Positions 27,112 to 35,931 of a stretch of DNA of 64,000 nucleotides are shown in pieces; the stretch's first letter is position 1, and each line of letters starts with the position of its first letter. The notes beneath the pieces are model-generated. The model saw only the letters and a program-made list of their open reading frames with translations, did not search any database and was not told the origin of the DNA. Both the position numbers and the translations under genes were made by a program. This stretch comes from Candidatus Latescibacterota bacterium (GTDB taxonomy: Bacteria; Latescibacterota; UBA2968; UBA8231): assembly GCA_022826515.1 (NCBI GenBank), contig JAJDUT010000087.1, forward strand, positions 25,438-89,437, written 5' to 3'.

Positions 27112-27832
27112 GAAGGATATGTTTGCGGGCTTTGATATAGAGCAACATCGCATATTCACAGTGGGATCGCCTTCTGTTCAGGTCGATATCGAGGCTATTT
27201 ATACGGCTATTGGTGACGGCCTCGCCTTTTCCCGAAAAGATAACCAAGAAATAGCCGTTGGGATTCGTCCCGATCAATTCCTGAACTACGTATTCAAAGC
27301 AGCCTCTCTGCATCAGCACGGAGGAGATCTTCCAACGTATGACCTCTTGCTAAGGGCCTCTCAGTTGGAGGATATAAAGCCGCAAGAAATAGTTAGTCTG
27401 ACTCAAGAGCGGCAAAGAATAGTCGAATCGGTAAGTCGCTATGCGCGCGAGTCGAGTTTTCGTCGGCAAGTTATGGATGCTTATGGTAACCGCTGTGCGG
27501 TGACGAAAGCGCAACTCAATCTCGTCGATGCCGCCCACATTGTACCAGTAAAGGCCCAAGGGACAGATGAGGTTTCTAATGGCATAGCGCTGTCTCCAAC
27601 CATACACCGTGCTTATGACAACAGCTTGATTTATCTCGATACAAGATACTATATGCGACTTAATGAACAGAAGGTAGATGAATTAAAAAGCCAGCGACTC
27701 GAAGACGGTCTTGACGATCTGAGTGGTTACTTAGATTCTCAGATACACTTGCCGGCCAATAGAGCGGATTGGCCCGCCCCTGAACTTATTGCGAGAGCCA
27801 ACAAACTGCGGCGAATAAAGGGTTACTACTGA
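27053..27832 (+). CDS. HNH restriction endonuclease, N-terminally shortened
   Basis: Recognisable sequence runs from about 27080: a middle domain with MFAGFDIEQHR, GSPSVQV and EIAVGIRPDQF, then a C-terminal HNH nuclease (CAVTK...AAHIVPVKAQG...SNGIALSPTIHRAYDN). Relatives normally have some 80-100 additional residues before the FAGFD block; here that region overlaps the methyltransferase in another frame and encodes nothing similar. ATG 27053 is one possible start (259 residues); ATG 27020 or 27095 are alternatives and none has a convincing ribosome binding site. The gene may be a deletion product fused against the methylase end. The catalytic HNH residues are intact. Confidence 0.75.
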   Translation: MGARKDLKNGHTVLMGYHAEKDMFAGFDIEQHRIFTVGSPSVQVDIEAIYTAIGDGLAFSRKDNQEIAVGIRPDQFLNYVFKAASLHQHGGDLPTYDLLLRASQLEDIKPQEIVSLTQERQRIVESVSRYARESSFRRQVMDAYGNRCAVTKAQLNLVDAAHIVPVKAQGTDEVSNGIALSPTIHRAYDNSLIYLDTRYYMRLNEQKVDELKSQRLEDGLDDLSGYLDSQIHLPANRADWPAPELIARANKLRRIKGYY

Positions 27833-27845
27833 GCTACGAGGTGTC

Positions 27846-28970
27846 GTGTCCCACCCCAATGTAGCTATGGACGTTCTTGATCGGCACGAGTGTTACGACC
27901 TGACGCGCGAGGGGCGCTTTCTGATTGCTCGCTTGCAGACGCCGCATCAGGTGCTGAGTACATCGGCTTGTAACGGAGGGTTGTGCAACGACATTCGCTA
28001 CTTGGTCAATCACCAAAGTTGCGAGGGCAAAGGGCACGACGCGCGCTTTGTCTTGCTCAAACAACTCGGCGAGGCAGGCTATCATCACCACGTATGCGCG
28101 GAGCACAACTGGCCCCCGGATCAAGTTGCCCTAATGGGCACGGCGGCCAATGTGAACTACGCGGCTTGCGTCGTAGAAACGCATGCTGAATTGCGCGTGT
28201 GTGCCGTGGTAACCGCCGGGGTGGAGGGCAATGCGGGATGTGCGGGCGATCCGGCAACGTGGCACGAAGAAGACGATCCCCATGTGGGCACGATCAACAC
28301 TATGCTGTTCGTCAATTGGCCGCTTTCCCCGGGCGCAATGGCACGGGCCGTGGTGACCATGACCGAGGGCAAGTCCGCGGCCCTGCGCGACCTCGCTGTT
28401 GCGAGTCGCTATTCGCAGGATTTGGCAACAGGCACGGGCACGGATCAATACGGCATTGCCGCTCCGTTAGACTCCACGAGAAAACCGAAAACCAGCGCGG
28501 GGCATCACGCCAAATTAGGCGAATTGATTGGTACAGCCGTGCGCAAGGCCACGCTGGAGGGCTTGCGTTGGCAGAATGGTTTAGAGCCGTCGCATACGCG
28601 CAGCATCGTGCACGCGCTTAGGCGCTTTGGCATGAGAGAGGAGTGCTTGTTGGCGGCGATGGCCAAGCGCCTGAGCGCGGACGATTTTGCGCTGTTGCAA
28701 AAGAATCTCAAGTCCGTGGTGTACGAGCCTCGCATTGCCGCCTCGGCGTATGCGTTGGCCGCGGTTTGGGATCGCGTGCGATATGGCACATTGTCGCAGG
28801 AGTTGGCCGCTCCGGTCTTGCGTCAGCAAGCCGCCATCTTGGCAACCGCGTTGGCTGCCAAACCAGAAGCCTATTTGCCGTGTTACGAACAATTGCGGAT
28901 AAATGAAAGCGACTGGCTGGCGATTGCGTACGATGCCTTGGCCTTGGGGTGGCGTCTGAAATGGACCTGA
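27846..28970 (+). CDS. cbiZ: Adenosylcobinamide amidohydrolase CbiZ
   Basis: A 374-residue protein matching CbiZ, which removes the aminopropanol-linked nucleotide-loop side of (pseudo)cobamides to give adenosylcobyric acid for rebuilding cobalamin. Characteristic blocks are LSTSACNGGLCNDI, LMGTAANVNYAA, AVVTAGVEGNAGCAGDP, GTINTMLFVNWPLS and ATGTGTDQYGIAA. CbiZ is an archaeal-type salvage enzyme with scattered bacterial occurrence. The GTG at 27846 has GAGG nearby; ATG 27867 is an alternative. The next gene, cbiB, supplies the following step and overlaps by about 10 bp. The ~130-residue C-terminal extension is helical and of unknown role. Confidence 0.9.
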   Translation: MSHPNVAMDVLDRHECYDLTREGRFLIARLQTPHQVLSTSACNGGLCNDIRYLVNHQSCEGKGHDARFVLLKQLGEAGYHHHVCAEHNWPPDQVALMGTAANVNYAACVVETHAELRVCAVVTAGVEGNAGCAGDPATWHEEDDPHVGTINTMLFVNWPLSPGAMARAVVTMTEGKSAALRDLAVASRYSQDLATGTGTDQYGIAAPLDSTRKPKTSAGHHAKLGELIGTAVRKATLEGLRWQNGLEPSHTRSIVHALRRFGMREECLLAAMAKRLSADDFALLQKNLKSVVYEPRIAASAYALAAVWDRVRYGTLSQELAAPVLRQQAAILATALAAKPEAYLPCYEQLRINESDWLAIAYDALALGWRLKWT

Positions 28971-29929
28971 CCATACTCGCGCCCGATCTGCTGTTGCTCG
29001 TTTGCGCGGTTGTTTGCGACGGCCTTATCGGCGATCCGGTCTATGCGTTGCATCCCATTCGCTTGGTGGGTGCGACGCTGTCTTTTTTTGAGCGGGTGCT
29101 GCGCGGCTTGCGGTTAGATGGATACGTCGGTGGGGGCGTGCTTTTTTGCGTTTTGGCGGCGTTTTGGGTGGGTGTAATCTGCGCGTTGGCGATTGTGTTG
29201 TATCGCGTCCACGCGGAGATCGGTTGGCTTTTTCACGCTTTTGTCTTGTACAGCCTCATTGCGCTCAAAGACTTGTGCAAACACGGCTTGGCCATTGATC
29301 GCGCCGCAGATCTGGACGGTGCGCGTCAGGCAGCGGCGATGCTCGTGGGCCGCGATATTGATAAGATGGATGCGGCGGCTTGTCGGCGGGCGGGCATGGA
29401 GAGTTTGAGCGAAAATGCGGTGGATGGTTTTATCGCGCCGATTTTTTACTACGTGCTTTTGGGGCTGCCGGGCCTCGTGCTTTTTAAGGTCGTCAGCACG
29501 ATGGATTCCATGGTCGGCTTTAAGACGCCGCGCTACCGCTGTTTTGGTTGGTGTGGTGCGCGGCTCGACGATGTGTTGAATTTTTTGCCAGCGCGTTTGA
29601 CGTATGTATTGATGATTGTGGTCGCGTTTCTTTTGCCGCATTGTTCGGCGCGCAAGGCTCTTGTGGTTGGGTGGCAGCAGCACGCGCTCGTTCCGGGACC
29701 CAATTCTGGGTGGAGCGAAGCAACGGCGGCCGGCGCGCTCCAGCGGCGGTTGGTTGGCCCTATTTGGCAGGACGGGATGCAGATTACAGACTTGTGGTTG
29801 GGCGATGCGAACGACCCGGAAGGTGGGCGGCCCGAGGATATGCGCCGCATGTGCGTATTTGTCGTTGCTACCTGCTTGCTCAGCGTGGGGTTGGCGGCAG
29901 TATATCTCGCGTATGCCAGTCCTATCTAG
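28961..29929 (+). CDS. cbiB: Adenosylcobinamide-phosphate synthase CbiB/CobD
   Basis: An inner-membrane enzyme that attaches aminopropanol (phosphate) to adenosylcobyric acid. Typical motifs are CDGLIGDPVYALHPIRLVG at the start, LVGRDIDKMD, GMESLSENAVDGFIAP, STMDSMVGFKTPRY and PGPNSGWSEA, with four to five hydrophobic segments. ATG 28961, inside the end of cbiZ, is the likelier start (322 residues), although an in-frame GTG lies at 28949. Its direct coupling to CbiZ indicates a cobamide remodelling unit rather than a complete biosynthetic operon; no other cob/cbi genes are in the window. Confidence 0.93.
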   Translation: MDLTILAPDLLLLVCAVVCDGLIGDPVYALHPIRLVGATLSFFERVLRGLRLDGYVGGGVLFCVLAAFWVGVICALAIVLYRVHAEIGWLFHAFVLYSLIALKDLCKHGLAIDRAADLDGARQAAAMLVGRDIDKMDAAACRRAGMESLSENAVDGFIAPIFYYVLLGLPGLVLFKVVSTMDSMVGFKTPRYRCFGWCGARLDDVLNFLPARLTYVLMIVVAFLLPHCSARKALVVGWQQHALVPGPNSGWSEATAAGALQRRLVGPIWQDGMQITDLWLGDANDPEGGRPEDMRRMCVFVVATCLLSVGLAAVYLAYASPI

Positions 29930-29967
29930 AATAGTCGGACCGTGTGTAGCCACTAGCGATGACGTTC

Positions 29968-30213
29968 TTACTCTAGTCCAACACTCTTCCGCAGAGCTTG
30001 ATTGATTCTAGTCTGCCAACCGGGGCCATCGGCCTTAAAGGCAGCTAGCACATCGGGATCTAGCCGAATAGTGGTGGAAACTTTGGTCGCGGCTGCCTTG
30101 GGTCGGCCTCGCTGAACCGGGACTTGGGCGAATTTTGCCTGCCATTCCGGGGTGGCGAGATTCGGCAGGTCGTTATCGGAATCGAGGTCCATATACGGCT
30201 TGTTCTCGTTCAT
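29968..30213 (-). CDS. brnA: BrnA-type antitoxin
   Basis: An 81-residue antitoxin with the BrnA pattern: an N-terminal toxin-binding part (WQAKFAQVPVQRGRPKA), then a ribbon-helix-helix DNA-binding end (TKVSTTIRLDPDVLAAFKA, GWQTRINQALRKSV). It is encoded downstream of and overlapping brnT by 41 bp in another frame, as usual for this module. It should neutralise BrnT and repress the shared promoter. Confidence 0.88.
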   Translation of the reverse strand: MNENKPYMDLDSDNDLPNLATPEWQAKFAQVPVQRGRPKAAATKVSTTIRLDPDVLAAFKADGPGWQTRINQALRKSVGLE

Positions 30214-30445
30214 TGGCTTTCCTCATGCTGATGATCCGGCGCACCTTGCCGCGTTGCGTCCATGCAAGGATCACCATGCGGTTGGCGAGGAACCCGATAG
30301 TGATGTACCGAGGCTCCCCATAGTCCTTGCGATTATCCTCAACGGTCAGCGTCGCCCCGGCAAAAACGTCTGAGGCGTGGGCCATATCTAAGCCACGGAT
30401 TTGCAGGGTGGCATTGCGTTTGGCCGGATCGAATTCAAATTCCAT
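30173..30445 (-). CDS. brnT: BrnT-type ribonuclease toxin
   Basis: A 90-residue toxin of the BrnT/RelE-like fold: FEFDPAKRNATLQIRG, MAHASDVFAG, EPRYITIGFLANRMVILAWTQ (split by strand turns), and RRIISMRKANERE, which holds the likely catalytic Arg/Glu cluster. It precedes and overlaps brnA. No ribosome binding site is present, and the predicted -10 element ends only 7 bases before the ATG, so the mRNA may be leaderless. Confidence 0.88.
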   Translation of the reverse strand: MEFEFDPAKRNATLQIRGLDMAHASDVFAGATLTVEDNRKDYGEPRYITIGFLANRMVILAWTQRGKVRRIISMRKANEREQAVYGPRFR

Positions 30446-30452
30446 TTATTTT

Positions 30453-30481
30453 ATGTTACTACAAAAAACCGGGAACGTCAA
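30453..30481 (-). promoter_or_regulatory. Predicted sigma70 promoter of brnTA
   Basis: On the minus strand, TTGACG (30481-30476) and TAACAT (30458-30453) are separated by 17 bases. Transcription would begin almost at the brnT ATG (30445), implying a leaderless message. Predicted by eye only. Confidence 0.45.
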
Positions 30482-30606
30482 CTTTTGAAGACTAGCAACG
30501 AGAGTGCCAAGGCGAGCAGATGGAGGGTACGCTGTCGGTCAGTAACCGCTACTTGTCAATTGGTGATTTGCAGTGCAGTTTTGATGATAACAGAGAGGAG
30601 TAAACC

Positions 30607-31887
30607 ATGAAAAATTACGCAATCGTCTCACTGCTGCTTTTAGCCGCTTTGTGCGTCGGTGCTGAAGAGTACTGGCCTCAGTGGCGCGGCCCTAACCACA
30701 ACGGCGTCAGCGAGGCCGTGGACCTGCCGACGACTTGGAGCGCGAGCGAGAATGTGGTCTGGAGCAAGAAGCTGCCCTCTTGGAGTGGGAGTACGCCGGT
30801 GGTGTGGGGCGAGCGGGTCTTTTTGACGTCGCCCAATTCGGGCGAGGAGATTCAGGGCGGTGAAAAACTGCTTTTGGGCTGCTTGTCAACGGCCGATGGT
30901 AGTGTGTTGTGGCAGCGCACGCTCGCCGAGGGCAATGCCTATTGGCGCAAGCACAACAACACTTCGCCTTCGCCGGTTACGGATGGCGAGCGCGTGCTGG
31001 CCGTTACGGGCACGGGGATGATCCGGGCCTTTGACATGGATGGTGAGGAACTGTGGCACTACGACTTGCAGGCCGAGCACGGCGACTTCGGCCTGATGTG
31101 GGGCTACGCCTCTTCGCCCTTGCTCTACGACGGCAAGCTCTTCGTCGAGGTCCTGCACGGAATGAATACGGACGATGCTTCCTACTTGATCGCCTTTGAC
31201 GCGGCCACTGGCGAGGTCGCGTGGTGGCAGGAGCGGCCAACCGACGCGCCGGGCGAGTCGCCGGATGCCTATACCACGCCTGTGGTACTCGAACACAACG
31301 GCCAGACGCAAATCGTCGTCTCCGGCGGGGACTATGTCACCGGCCACGATCCGGCCACCGGCGAGGAGGTATGGCGGGCGAGCGGCTTGAATCCGGACAA
31401 GGAGCGGAATTACCGGGTGGTCGGATCGCCAGTTGCGGTTGCCGGGATGGTGTACGCGACGAGTCGTCGCAACCCGGTGCTAGCGTTCCGCGCCGGTGGC
31501 ACGGGGGACATTAGCGAGAGTCACTTGGCGTGGAAGTGGACGGGGGCGGGCGGACCAGACGTGCCTTCGGCTGTTACCGATGGTAGCTATTTCTACATGG
31601 TCGATGATCGCGGGCGGGCCACCTGTCTCGATGCCAAGACGGGCGCGGTAGTGTGGGGACCGGAGCGTACGGCCCAAGGGACGGTTAGCGCCTCGCTGGT
31701 GCTGGCCGACGGCAAGCTCTACGTGGTCAATGAAAATGCGGTGACGACTGTAATCCAGGCCGGACCAGAGTACAAGGTGCTGGCGACTAACGAACTCGAC
31801 GGGGCCTATACGCTGTCGTCGCTGGCCATTGCCGGGGGGCGGATTTTCCTGCGGACGGAGTCGCACCTGTACTGCATCGGTCAGTAG
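30607..31887 (+). CDS. Secreted PQQ-type beta-propeller protein
   Basis: A 426-residue exported protein: signal peptide (residues 1-18, ending LCVGAEE), then WPQWRGPNHNGVSEA, the usual opening of the planctomycete-style PQQ-like propellers, followed by seven or so blades with the DxxTGxxxW pattern (ADGSVLWQRT, MDGEELWHYD, ATGEVAWWQER, ATGEEVWRAS, KTGAVVWGPE). No cofactor-specific residues are visible, so it is probably a scaffold or binding protein rather than a quinoprotein dehydrogenase. GAGGAG precedes the ATG. It is monocistronic, ending at a 30-bp palindrome, and is distinct from the four-gene propeller cluster at 49-55 kb. Confidence 0.85.
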   Translation: MKNYAIVSLLLLAALCVGAEEYWPQWRGPNHNGVSEAVDLPTTWSASENVVWSKKLPSWSGSTPVVWGERVFLTSPNSGEEIQGGEKLLLGCLSTADGSVLWQRTLAEGNAYWRKHNNTSPSPVTDGERVLAVTGTGMIRAFDMDGEELWHYDLQAEHGDFGLMWGYASSPLLYDGKLFVEVLHGMNTDDASYLIAFDAATGEVAWWQERPTDAPGESPDAYTTPVVLEHNGQTQIVVSGGDYVTGHDPATGEEVWRASGLNPDKERNYRVVGSPVAVAGMVYATSRRNPVLAFRAGGTGDISESHLAWKWTGAGGPDVPSAVTDGSYFYMVDDRGRATCLDAKTGAVVWGPERTAQGTVSASLVLADGKLYVVNENAVTTVIQAGPEYKVLATNELDGAYTLSSLAIAGGRIFLRTESHLYCIGQ

Positions 31888-31913
31888 GGGGCGGTTTGCA
31901 AACCGCCCCCTAC
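31884..31913. repeat. 30-bp perfect palindrome (REP-like, possible bidirectional terminator)
   Basis: GTAGGGGGCGGTTTG followed directly by its exact reverse complement, overlapping the stop of the propeller gene and ending 2 bases before the convergent ABC permease stop. It is related in its GTAGGG core to the hairpin at 20669-20718. Similar palindromes are common REP-like elements. Confidence 0.8.
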
Positions 31914-31915
31914 GT

Positions 31916-34900
31916 CTATTCGGCCTTCAGGGCCGCTAGCAAGGGGCGGCGCAGGGCCGAGTGACTAGCGACAGCACACGCCAACAGGCCAGCAGCGAAG
32001 ACCAAGCCGAGCGAGGTGCCCAGTGAGACCCAAGGCAAGGGCGTGGGGTCGAAAAGGCGGGGGGCCACGGCGATAAGGGCGGCGACGCTGCCTATCCCTT
32101 CGCCCACTAGCAGGAGAAAGCCGTGCTCGTAGAGCAGCATTGCCCCTAGGCGGGTGCGGCGAAAGCCACAGGCGCTCAAGGCCGCCAACTCGCCACTGCG
32201 CTCGAAGACGTTGCGCAGGATGAGGATCCCCAAACCCAAAGTTCCCAAGAGCAGCCCGAGCAAGCCCAGCGTCTGAAAGGTCGCCAGGTACGTGTTTTCG
32301 ACGGCGCGAAAGCCTCGGAGGCGCTCGGCGCTCAAGGTGGCGTCGAGGCCGTAGGCTGCTAGATCCCTTTCGAGCACGGTGGCGACGGTGGCGGGTTGTT
32401 CCGTTTCGACTAGGAAGTAGCCGTAGCCTTCGCGTTCGGGGAAGTGCGCGGCGAAGCGATCCTCGGCAATGAGTAATTCGCTCTGGAACAGGCTGCCGTC
32501 CAACAGGCCGACTAACCGCACGGACACACCCTCCGCAATTGGGATGTCGTCGCCCAGACGCTTGTGCAAAATCCACTGCGCTGAATTAAAGTCGCCGATA
32601 GCTGGGATGACGCCTGGTCCCAAATCGCGCTGGAGCAACCGATAGGGATTGGCGCGTTCGTCTGGCGTTAGGGGGAGGGTCTGCCGGAAGGGCAAGCCGC
32701 CGCGTTGGACAAATTCGGCCGGGGCACCGAGGACACGAGGGGTCTGGGGTATGTAGAGGTTGAGACAACTTACGTCGTCACCGGGCAGGACGCGGAAGGG
32801 GAAAAAGCGCGCGGTGCCCAAGTCTGTTGATAGACCTAACTCAAAGCGGCCGTCCGCACTGTTGAGGTCTTGGTGCAGGGGAATTTCTGCCTCAGCGATG
32901 AGTGCGAAACCGCCCGTGCCCGGATCGTCTGCCCATTCGACCTGTCGGTGCGCTCCAGCGGCGACGATGACAAAGGTAGCGCAGGCGACGAGGGACGTGC
33001 AAAGGGTGCTGCGGCTTGGTTGGCGGGTGCTGTTGAGGAGACCTAGGCCGAGGCTGGAGTTGAGGCGGCTCGCTGTTGGAGCGCGCAACCATATCGCGAA
33101 CAGGGCCAATAGCGCCAACAGGGCCGAGGTGCCGCTGCCTAAGAAAAGCGCGGCGGCCGTGGCTGCGTCGGCCATACTGGCGAGGATGCTCAAGGTGAGG
33201 GCTATAACCAGACCAAGTGCGGCGAGGATGGCACTGCGACGGCTTGGGAGACGCGGTGCGGTGTCGAGGGCACCAGCGAGTAGGGTGTGGACGGGCAGGC
33301 GGTGGAAGCGCTGCACAGTGCGCCACAGCGCCAGCGAGACCAGCAGTAAGGTGGATAGATAACCCATCGCCAGACTGAGCCAGCTAACGTGGAGGGAGAG
33401 AAAGGGCGTGCCGATAGCTTCCAACCACAAAGTGTGTAAGCCGACTAGCATCAAATAGGCGTAGAGGGGGGCACCGGCTAGGCCGAGCAGTGCGCCCAGC
33501 GCGGCCAAGGCGATGCCCTCGCCCAAGAAGCGTCGGCCCACCGCGGCGAGCGGGTAGCCGGTGGCGAGCAGCAGTCCTGCTTCGCGAGCGCGTTGTTCGA
33601 GGCCGAACTTGCACAGCAAGACTACCAGTAATGCGGCCGCGGCAATGAGGAAGAGGCTGAAGCCGATAAAGAGGCCGCTGAAGTCCGTGGCCCCGGTTGA
33701 TGCTAACAGGGCCTCTTGGCGGACGGGGTGCAAGGAGAAGCCGGCCGCTGCTGGAGACACGCGATTCACCAGATCTTGGCGAATGGCGGTCCGCAGTTCG
33801 ACAAGCTCACTGCTCGTTGGCTGGTAGCGAGTGGACGAGGGTGGATAGAAGCGGATGGAGGTCAGCGCGCCGTGGCGGCTGCCCCACAGGCGCTGTCCCG
33901 TATGGGCCGCGACGAAGGCTTTGGGCGCGGCCCCGTACTGATCCCAGTAGGCTTCGTCCTGCGGGCGAATTTGCCCCATGTCGATGGGGAAGGGCGCATC
34001 CCAGGCAGATATATCGCCTTCTTCCTGCAACCCTGGATATTTGGGCGTCAGGGTCGGGTCAATGGCCAAGCCGCGCATCCGCACAATCCCTTGGAGGCGG
34101 AAGTGAGCCTGCTCGGTCCGGAGTTCATGGCGCGGGCCGACTACGTAATAGGTCAGGGAGATCGAATCACCGGGAGTTGCGGCCAACTCTTGGGCTGTCC
34201 AAGCGTCGAGGTAGAGGGCGTCGGCGTCGAGGGGTGGCGCGGGCCGTCCGTCTGCGAGGTAGAGGCCGGTAGGATCGTCGAGAGCGGTAACGGTTGAGTA
34301 GGGGACTTGGCGACCGTTGCTTTCAATGGCGTTGGCCAGATAGGTCGAGAAGGTTGCGGGTTTGAGTTGTTGGGCGGTGGCGCTGGCCAAGGCCGCGGCG
34401 CGGGTCGAGTCGTCGAGGACGAAGCGGGTGCTGGTGAGTTCGATGTAGTTGGAGTGCAGCGCGAGGTTCAGCTTGCGGTCGGCAAGGTTCAGGTGTTGGG
34501 CGAGAGCGCGTTGCAGGTCTTGGTGTTGACTGTTGGGCGCGGCAATGAGTAGGGCGTTGACGCGGTCTTGTTGGTCGAGCGCGCGTTGGAGGACTTGGAG
34601 GTCGAGGTAGGCGTTGAGCGGCAGATGCTGCTGCAATCGCAGGCCGAAGCGCCCCGCCCCGCTGTCGGGCAAGACGCCGGTGAGCACCACGCGCAGGGTG
34701 GTGACGAGATCGTCGGTGGCGCGGCGGCCAAAGAGGGATTCGCGGTAGGTTGGGCTGGGGCGCTCTAGCGAGAGCAGGACCGCGTCGCCTAGTTCAAGGC
34801 CGAGGGCGCGTTGCAGGGAGGCACTGACGACGAGCGAGGGAAATGGCTGGCCGGGTGCTGGTTTGAGGACGTCGCGCAAGGCGGGGCCGCTCTCGGGAAA

Positions 34901-35221
34901 GAGCGCGGCGAAGCGAGCGTCGACGCCTTGGATTTGCACGCCAGCGGCAAGCGCTTGGGTTGAGGCGTGGCGGGCGCTGCCGTTGAGGAGGATGACGGGC
35001 GCGTGGCCTCCAGGCAGTTCGGTGGTCAAGTCGCTGCGGAAGAAGTGCGCGGCGAGCAGTGCGTAGTCGATGTGCCCTAGGCGCTCTAAGGCCAAATCGC
35101 GCAGACTGCCGCGCATGGAGTCGCCGACTAGGAGTGCGCCGGTCAGAGCGGTTGTGGCGACAGCGGTCCCCAGCAGCAGCCCTAGGTGAACCCGCCAGTA
35201 GTAGATCAGACTTCGACGCAC
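31916..35221 (-). CDS. FtsX/MacB-type ABC transporter permease
   Basis: An 1101-residue permease with two FtsX-like domains, each with three membrane helices (~500-640 and ~975-1095), a central hydrophobic cluster (~660-735), and large periplasmic MacB-PCD-like regions (~30-480 and ~750-960). The N-terminal helix is YYWRVHLGLLLGTAVATTALTGALL. The tandem duplication in one chain resembles the YtrF/FtsX fused permeases of LolCDE-, MacB- or SalY-like exporters. It overlaps the ATPase gene by 16 bp. The function is probably extraction or mechanotransmission involving lipoproteins or peptides; the substrate is not evident. The GTG start at 35221 is inferred from the overlap. Confidence 0.85.
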   Translation of the reverse strand: MRRSLIYYWRVHLGLLLGTAVATTALTGALLVGDSMRGSLRDLALERLGHIDYALLAAHFFRSDLTTELPGGHAPVILLNGSARHASTQALAAGVQIQGVDARFAALFPESGPALRDVLKPAPGQPFPSLVVSASLQRALGLELGDAVLLSLERPSPTYRESLFGRRATDDLVTTLRVVLTGVLPDSGAGRFGLRLQQHLPLNAYLDLQVLQRALDQQDRVNALLIAAPNSQHQDLQRALAQHLNLADRKLNLALHSNYIELTSTRFVLDDSTRAAALASATAQQLKPATFSTYLANAIESNGRQVPYSTVTALDDPTGLYLADGRPAPPLDADALYLDAWTAQELAATPGDSISLTYYVVGPRHELRTEQAHFRLQGIVRMRGLAIDPTLTPKYPGLQEEGDISAWDAPFPIDMGQIRPQDEAYWDQYGAAPKAFVAAHTGQRLWGSRHGALTSIRFYPPSSTRYQPTSSELVELRTAIRQDLVNRVSPAAAGFSLHPVRQEALLASTGATDFSGLFIGFSLFLIAAAALLVVLLCKFGLEQRAREAGLLLATGYPLAAVGRRFLGEGIALAALGALLGLAGAPLYAYLMLVGLHTLWLEAIGTPFLSLHVSWLSLAMGYLSTLLLVSLALWRTVQRFHRLPVHTLLAGALDTAPRLPSRRSAILAALGLVIALTLSILASMADAATAAALFLGSGTSALLALLALFAIWLRAPTASRLNSSLGLGLLNSTRQPSRSTLCTSLVACATFVIVAAGAHRQVEWADDPGTGGFALIAEAEIPLHQDLNSADGRFELGLSTDLGTARFFPFRVLPGDDVSCLNLYIPQTPRVLGAPAEFVQRGGLPFRQTLPLTPDERANPYRLLQRDLGPGVIPAIGDFNSAQWILHKRLGDDIPIAEGVSVRLVGLLDGSLFQSELLIAEDRFAAHFPEREGYGYFLVETEQPATVATVLERDLAAYGLDATLSAERLRGFRAVENTYLATFQTLGLLGLLLGTLGLGILILRNVFERSGELAALSACGFRRTRLGAMLLYEHGFLLLVGEGIGSVAALIAVAPRLFDPTPLPWVSLGTSLGLVFAAGLLACAVASHSALRRPLLAALKAE

Positions 35222-35931
35222 GTCCCCTCGCGCAGTTGCAGGCGGCGGTCGCAGCGCACGGCTAGCTCAAGGTCGTGGGTTGCGATGACGAGGGCGGCTT
35301 GCTCGGCGCGGTGCAGTGTGAAGAGTAGGTCGGCGACGGTGGTGGCCATCTGGCGGTCGAGGCTGCCGGTAGGCTCGTCGCAGAGCAAAAGACCGGGCTG
35401 GTTGATCAGGGCGCGCGCCACAGCCACGCGCTGGCACTCGCCGCCGGACAGCTCAGCGGGGCGGTGGTGCAGGCGTTCTGCTAGACCGACGGCAGTTAAC
35501 AGGTCGCGGGCGCGCTCGCGCCGGTCGGCTTGGGGCTTCGACGGCTCGGCTGAGCTCGCCGAACGCCTGAGCTCAGCCGAAGGAAAGGCGAGGGTGGGGA
35601 TTAGGGCGTTTTCGAGGGCCGAGTACTGGGGCAGCAGGTGGTGGTTTTGGAACACGAAGCCGATGTGCTGGTTGCGGAAGCGGGCGAGTTGCGGTTCGGG
35701 GAGGGCTAGTGGGTCTTGACCGCTGATAGCGATTTGGCCGGAGGTTGGAGGTTCGAGGGTGCCGAGTAGGTGCAGCAAGGTGCTCTTGCCCGAGCCGGAT
35801 GGACCGATAAGTGCCAGGGACTGGCCCACCTCGGCGCGGAGCGAGACGTCGCGCAGCACTTCGACGGTCTGGTCGCCGAGGGCGAAGTGCTTGCAGACGT
35901 CGGTTGCGGCGAGGGCTGGGGTTGTGTTCAT
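35206..35931 (-). CDS. LolD/MacB-type ABC transporter ATPase with repeat-derived insert
   Basis: A 241-residue ATPase: Walker A GPSGSGKST, Q-loop FVFQNHHLLP, signature LSGGECQ, Walker B LLLCDEPTGSLD and H-loop ATHDLEL are all intact. It pairs with the overlapping permease gene. Between ENALIPTLAF and RRERARDLL, where LolD proteins have a short linker, the sequence PSAELRRSASSAEPSKP is encoded by a palindromic element (35536-35582) also present twice just upstream. The insert lies in the helical subdomain loop and seems tolerated. The ATG overlaps the thioesterase stop (ATGA). Confidence 0.88.
   Translation of the reverse strand: MNTTPALAATDVCKHFALGDQTVEVLRDVSLRAEVGQSLALIGPSGSGKSTLLHLLGTLEPPTSGQIAISGQDPLALPEPQLARFRNQHIGFVFQNHHLLPQYSALENALIPTLAFPSAELRRSASSAEPSKPQADRRERARDLLTAVGLAERLHHRPAELSGGECQRVAVARALINQPGLLLCDEPTGSLDRQMATTVADLLFTLHRAEQAALVIATHDLELAVRCDRRLQLREGTCVEV
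35536..35582. repeat. REP-like palindromic element inside the ABC ATPase gene
   Basis: Contains an 11-bp perfect inverted repeat (CGGCTGAGCTC at 35547-35557, complement at 35569-35579). Read on the minus strand it matches the 29-bp TTCGGCGAGCTCAG element found twice at 35932-36003. It is in frame with the ATPase. Confidence 0.7.

Noticed and set aside
33790..33815. Further copy of the TTCGAC..GCTCA repeat within the ABC permease
   Set aside because: Only a short partial match (TTCGACAAGCTCACTG) without dyad symmetry, and the encoded peptide fits the surrounding protein; likely chance.
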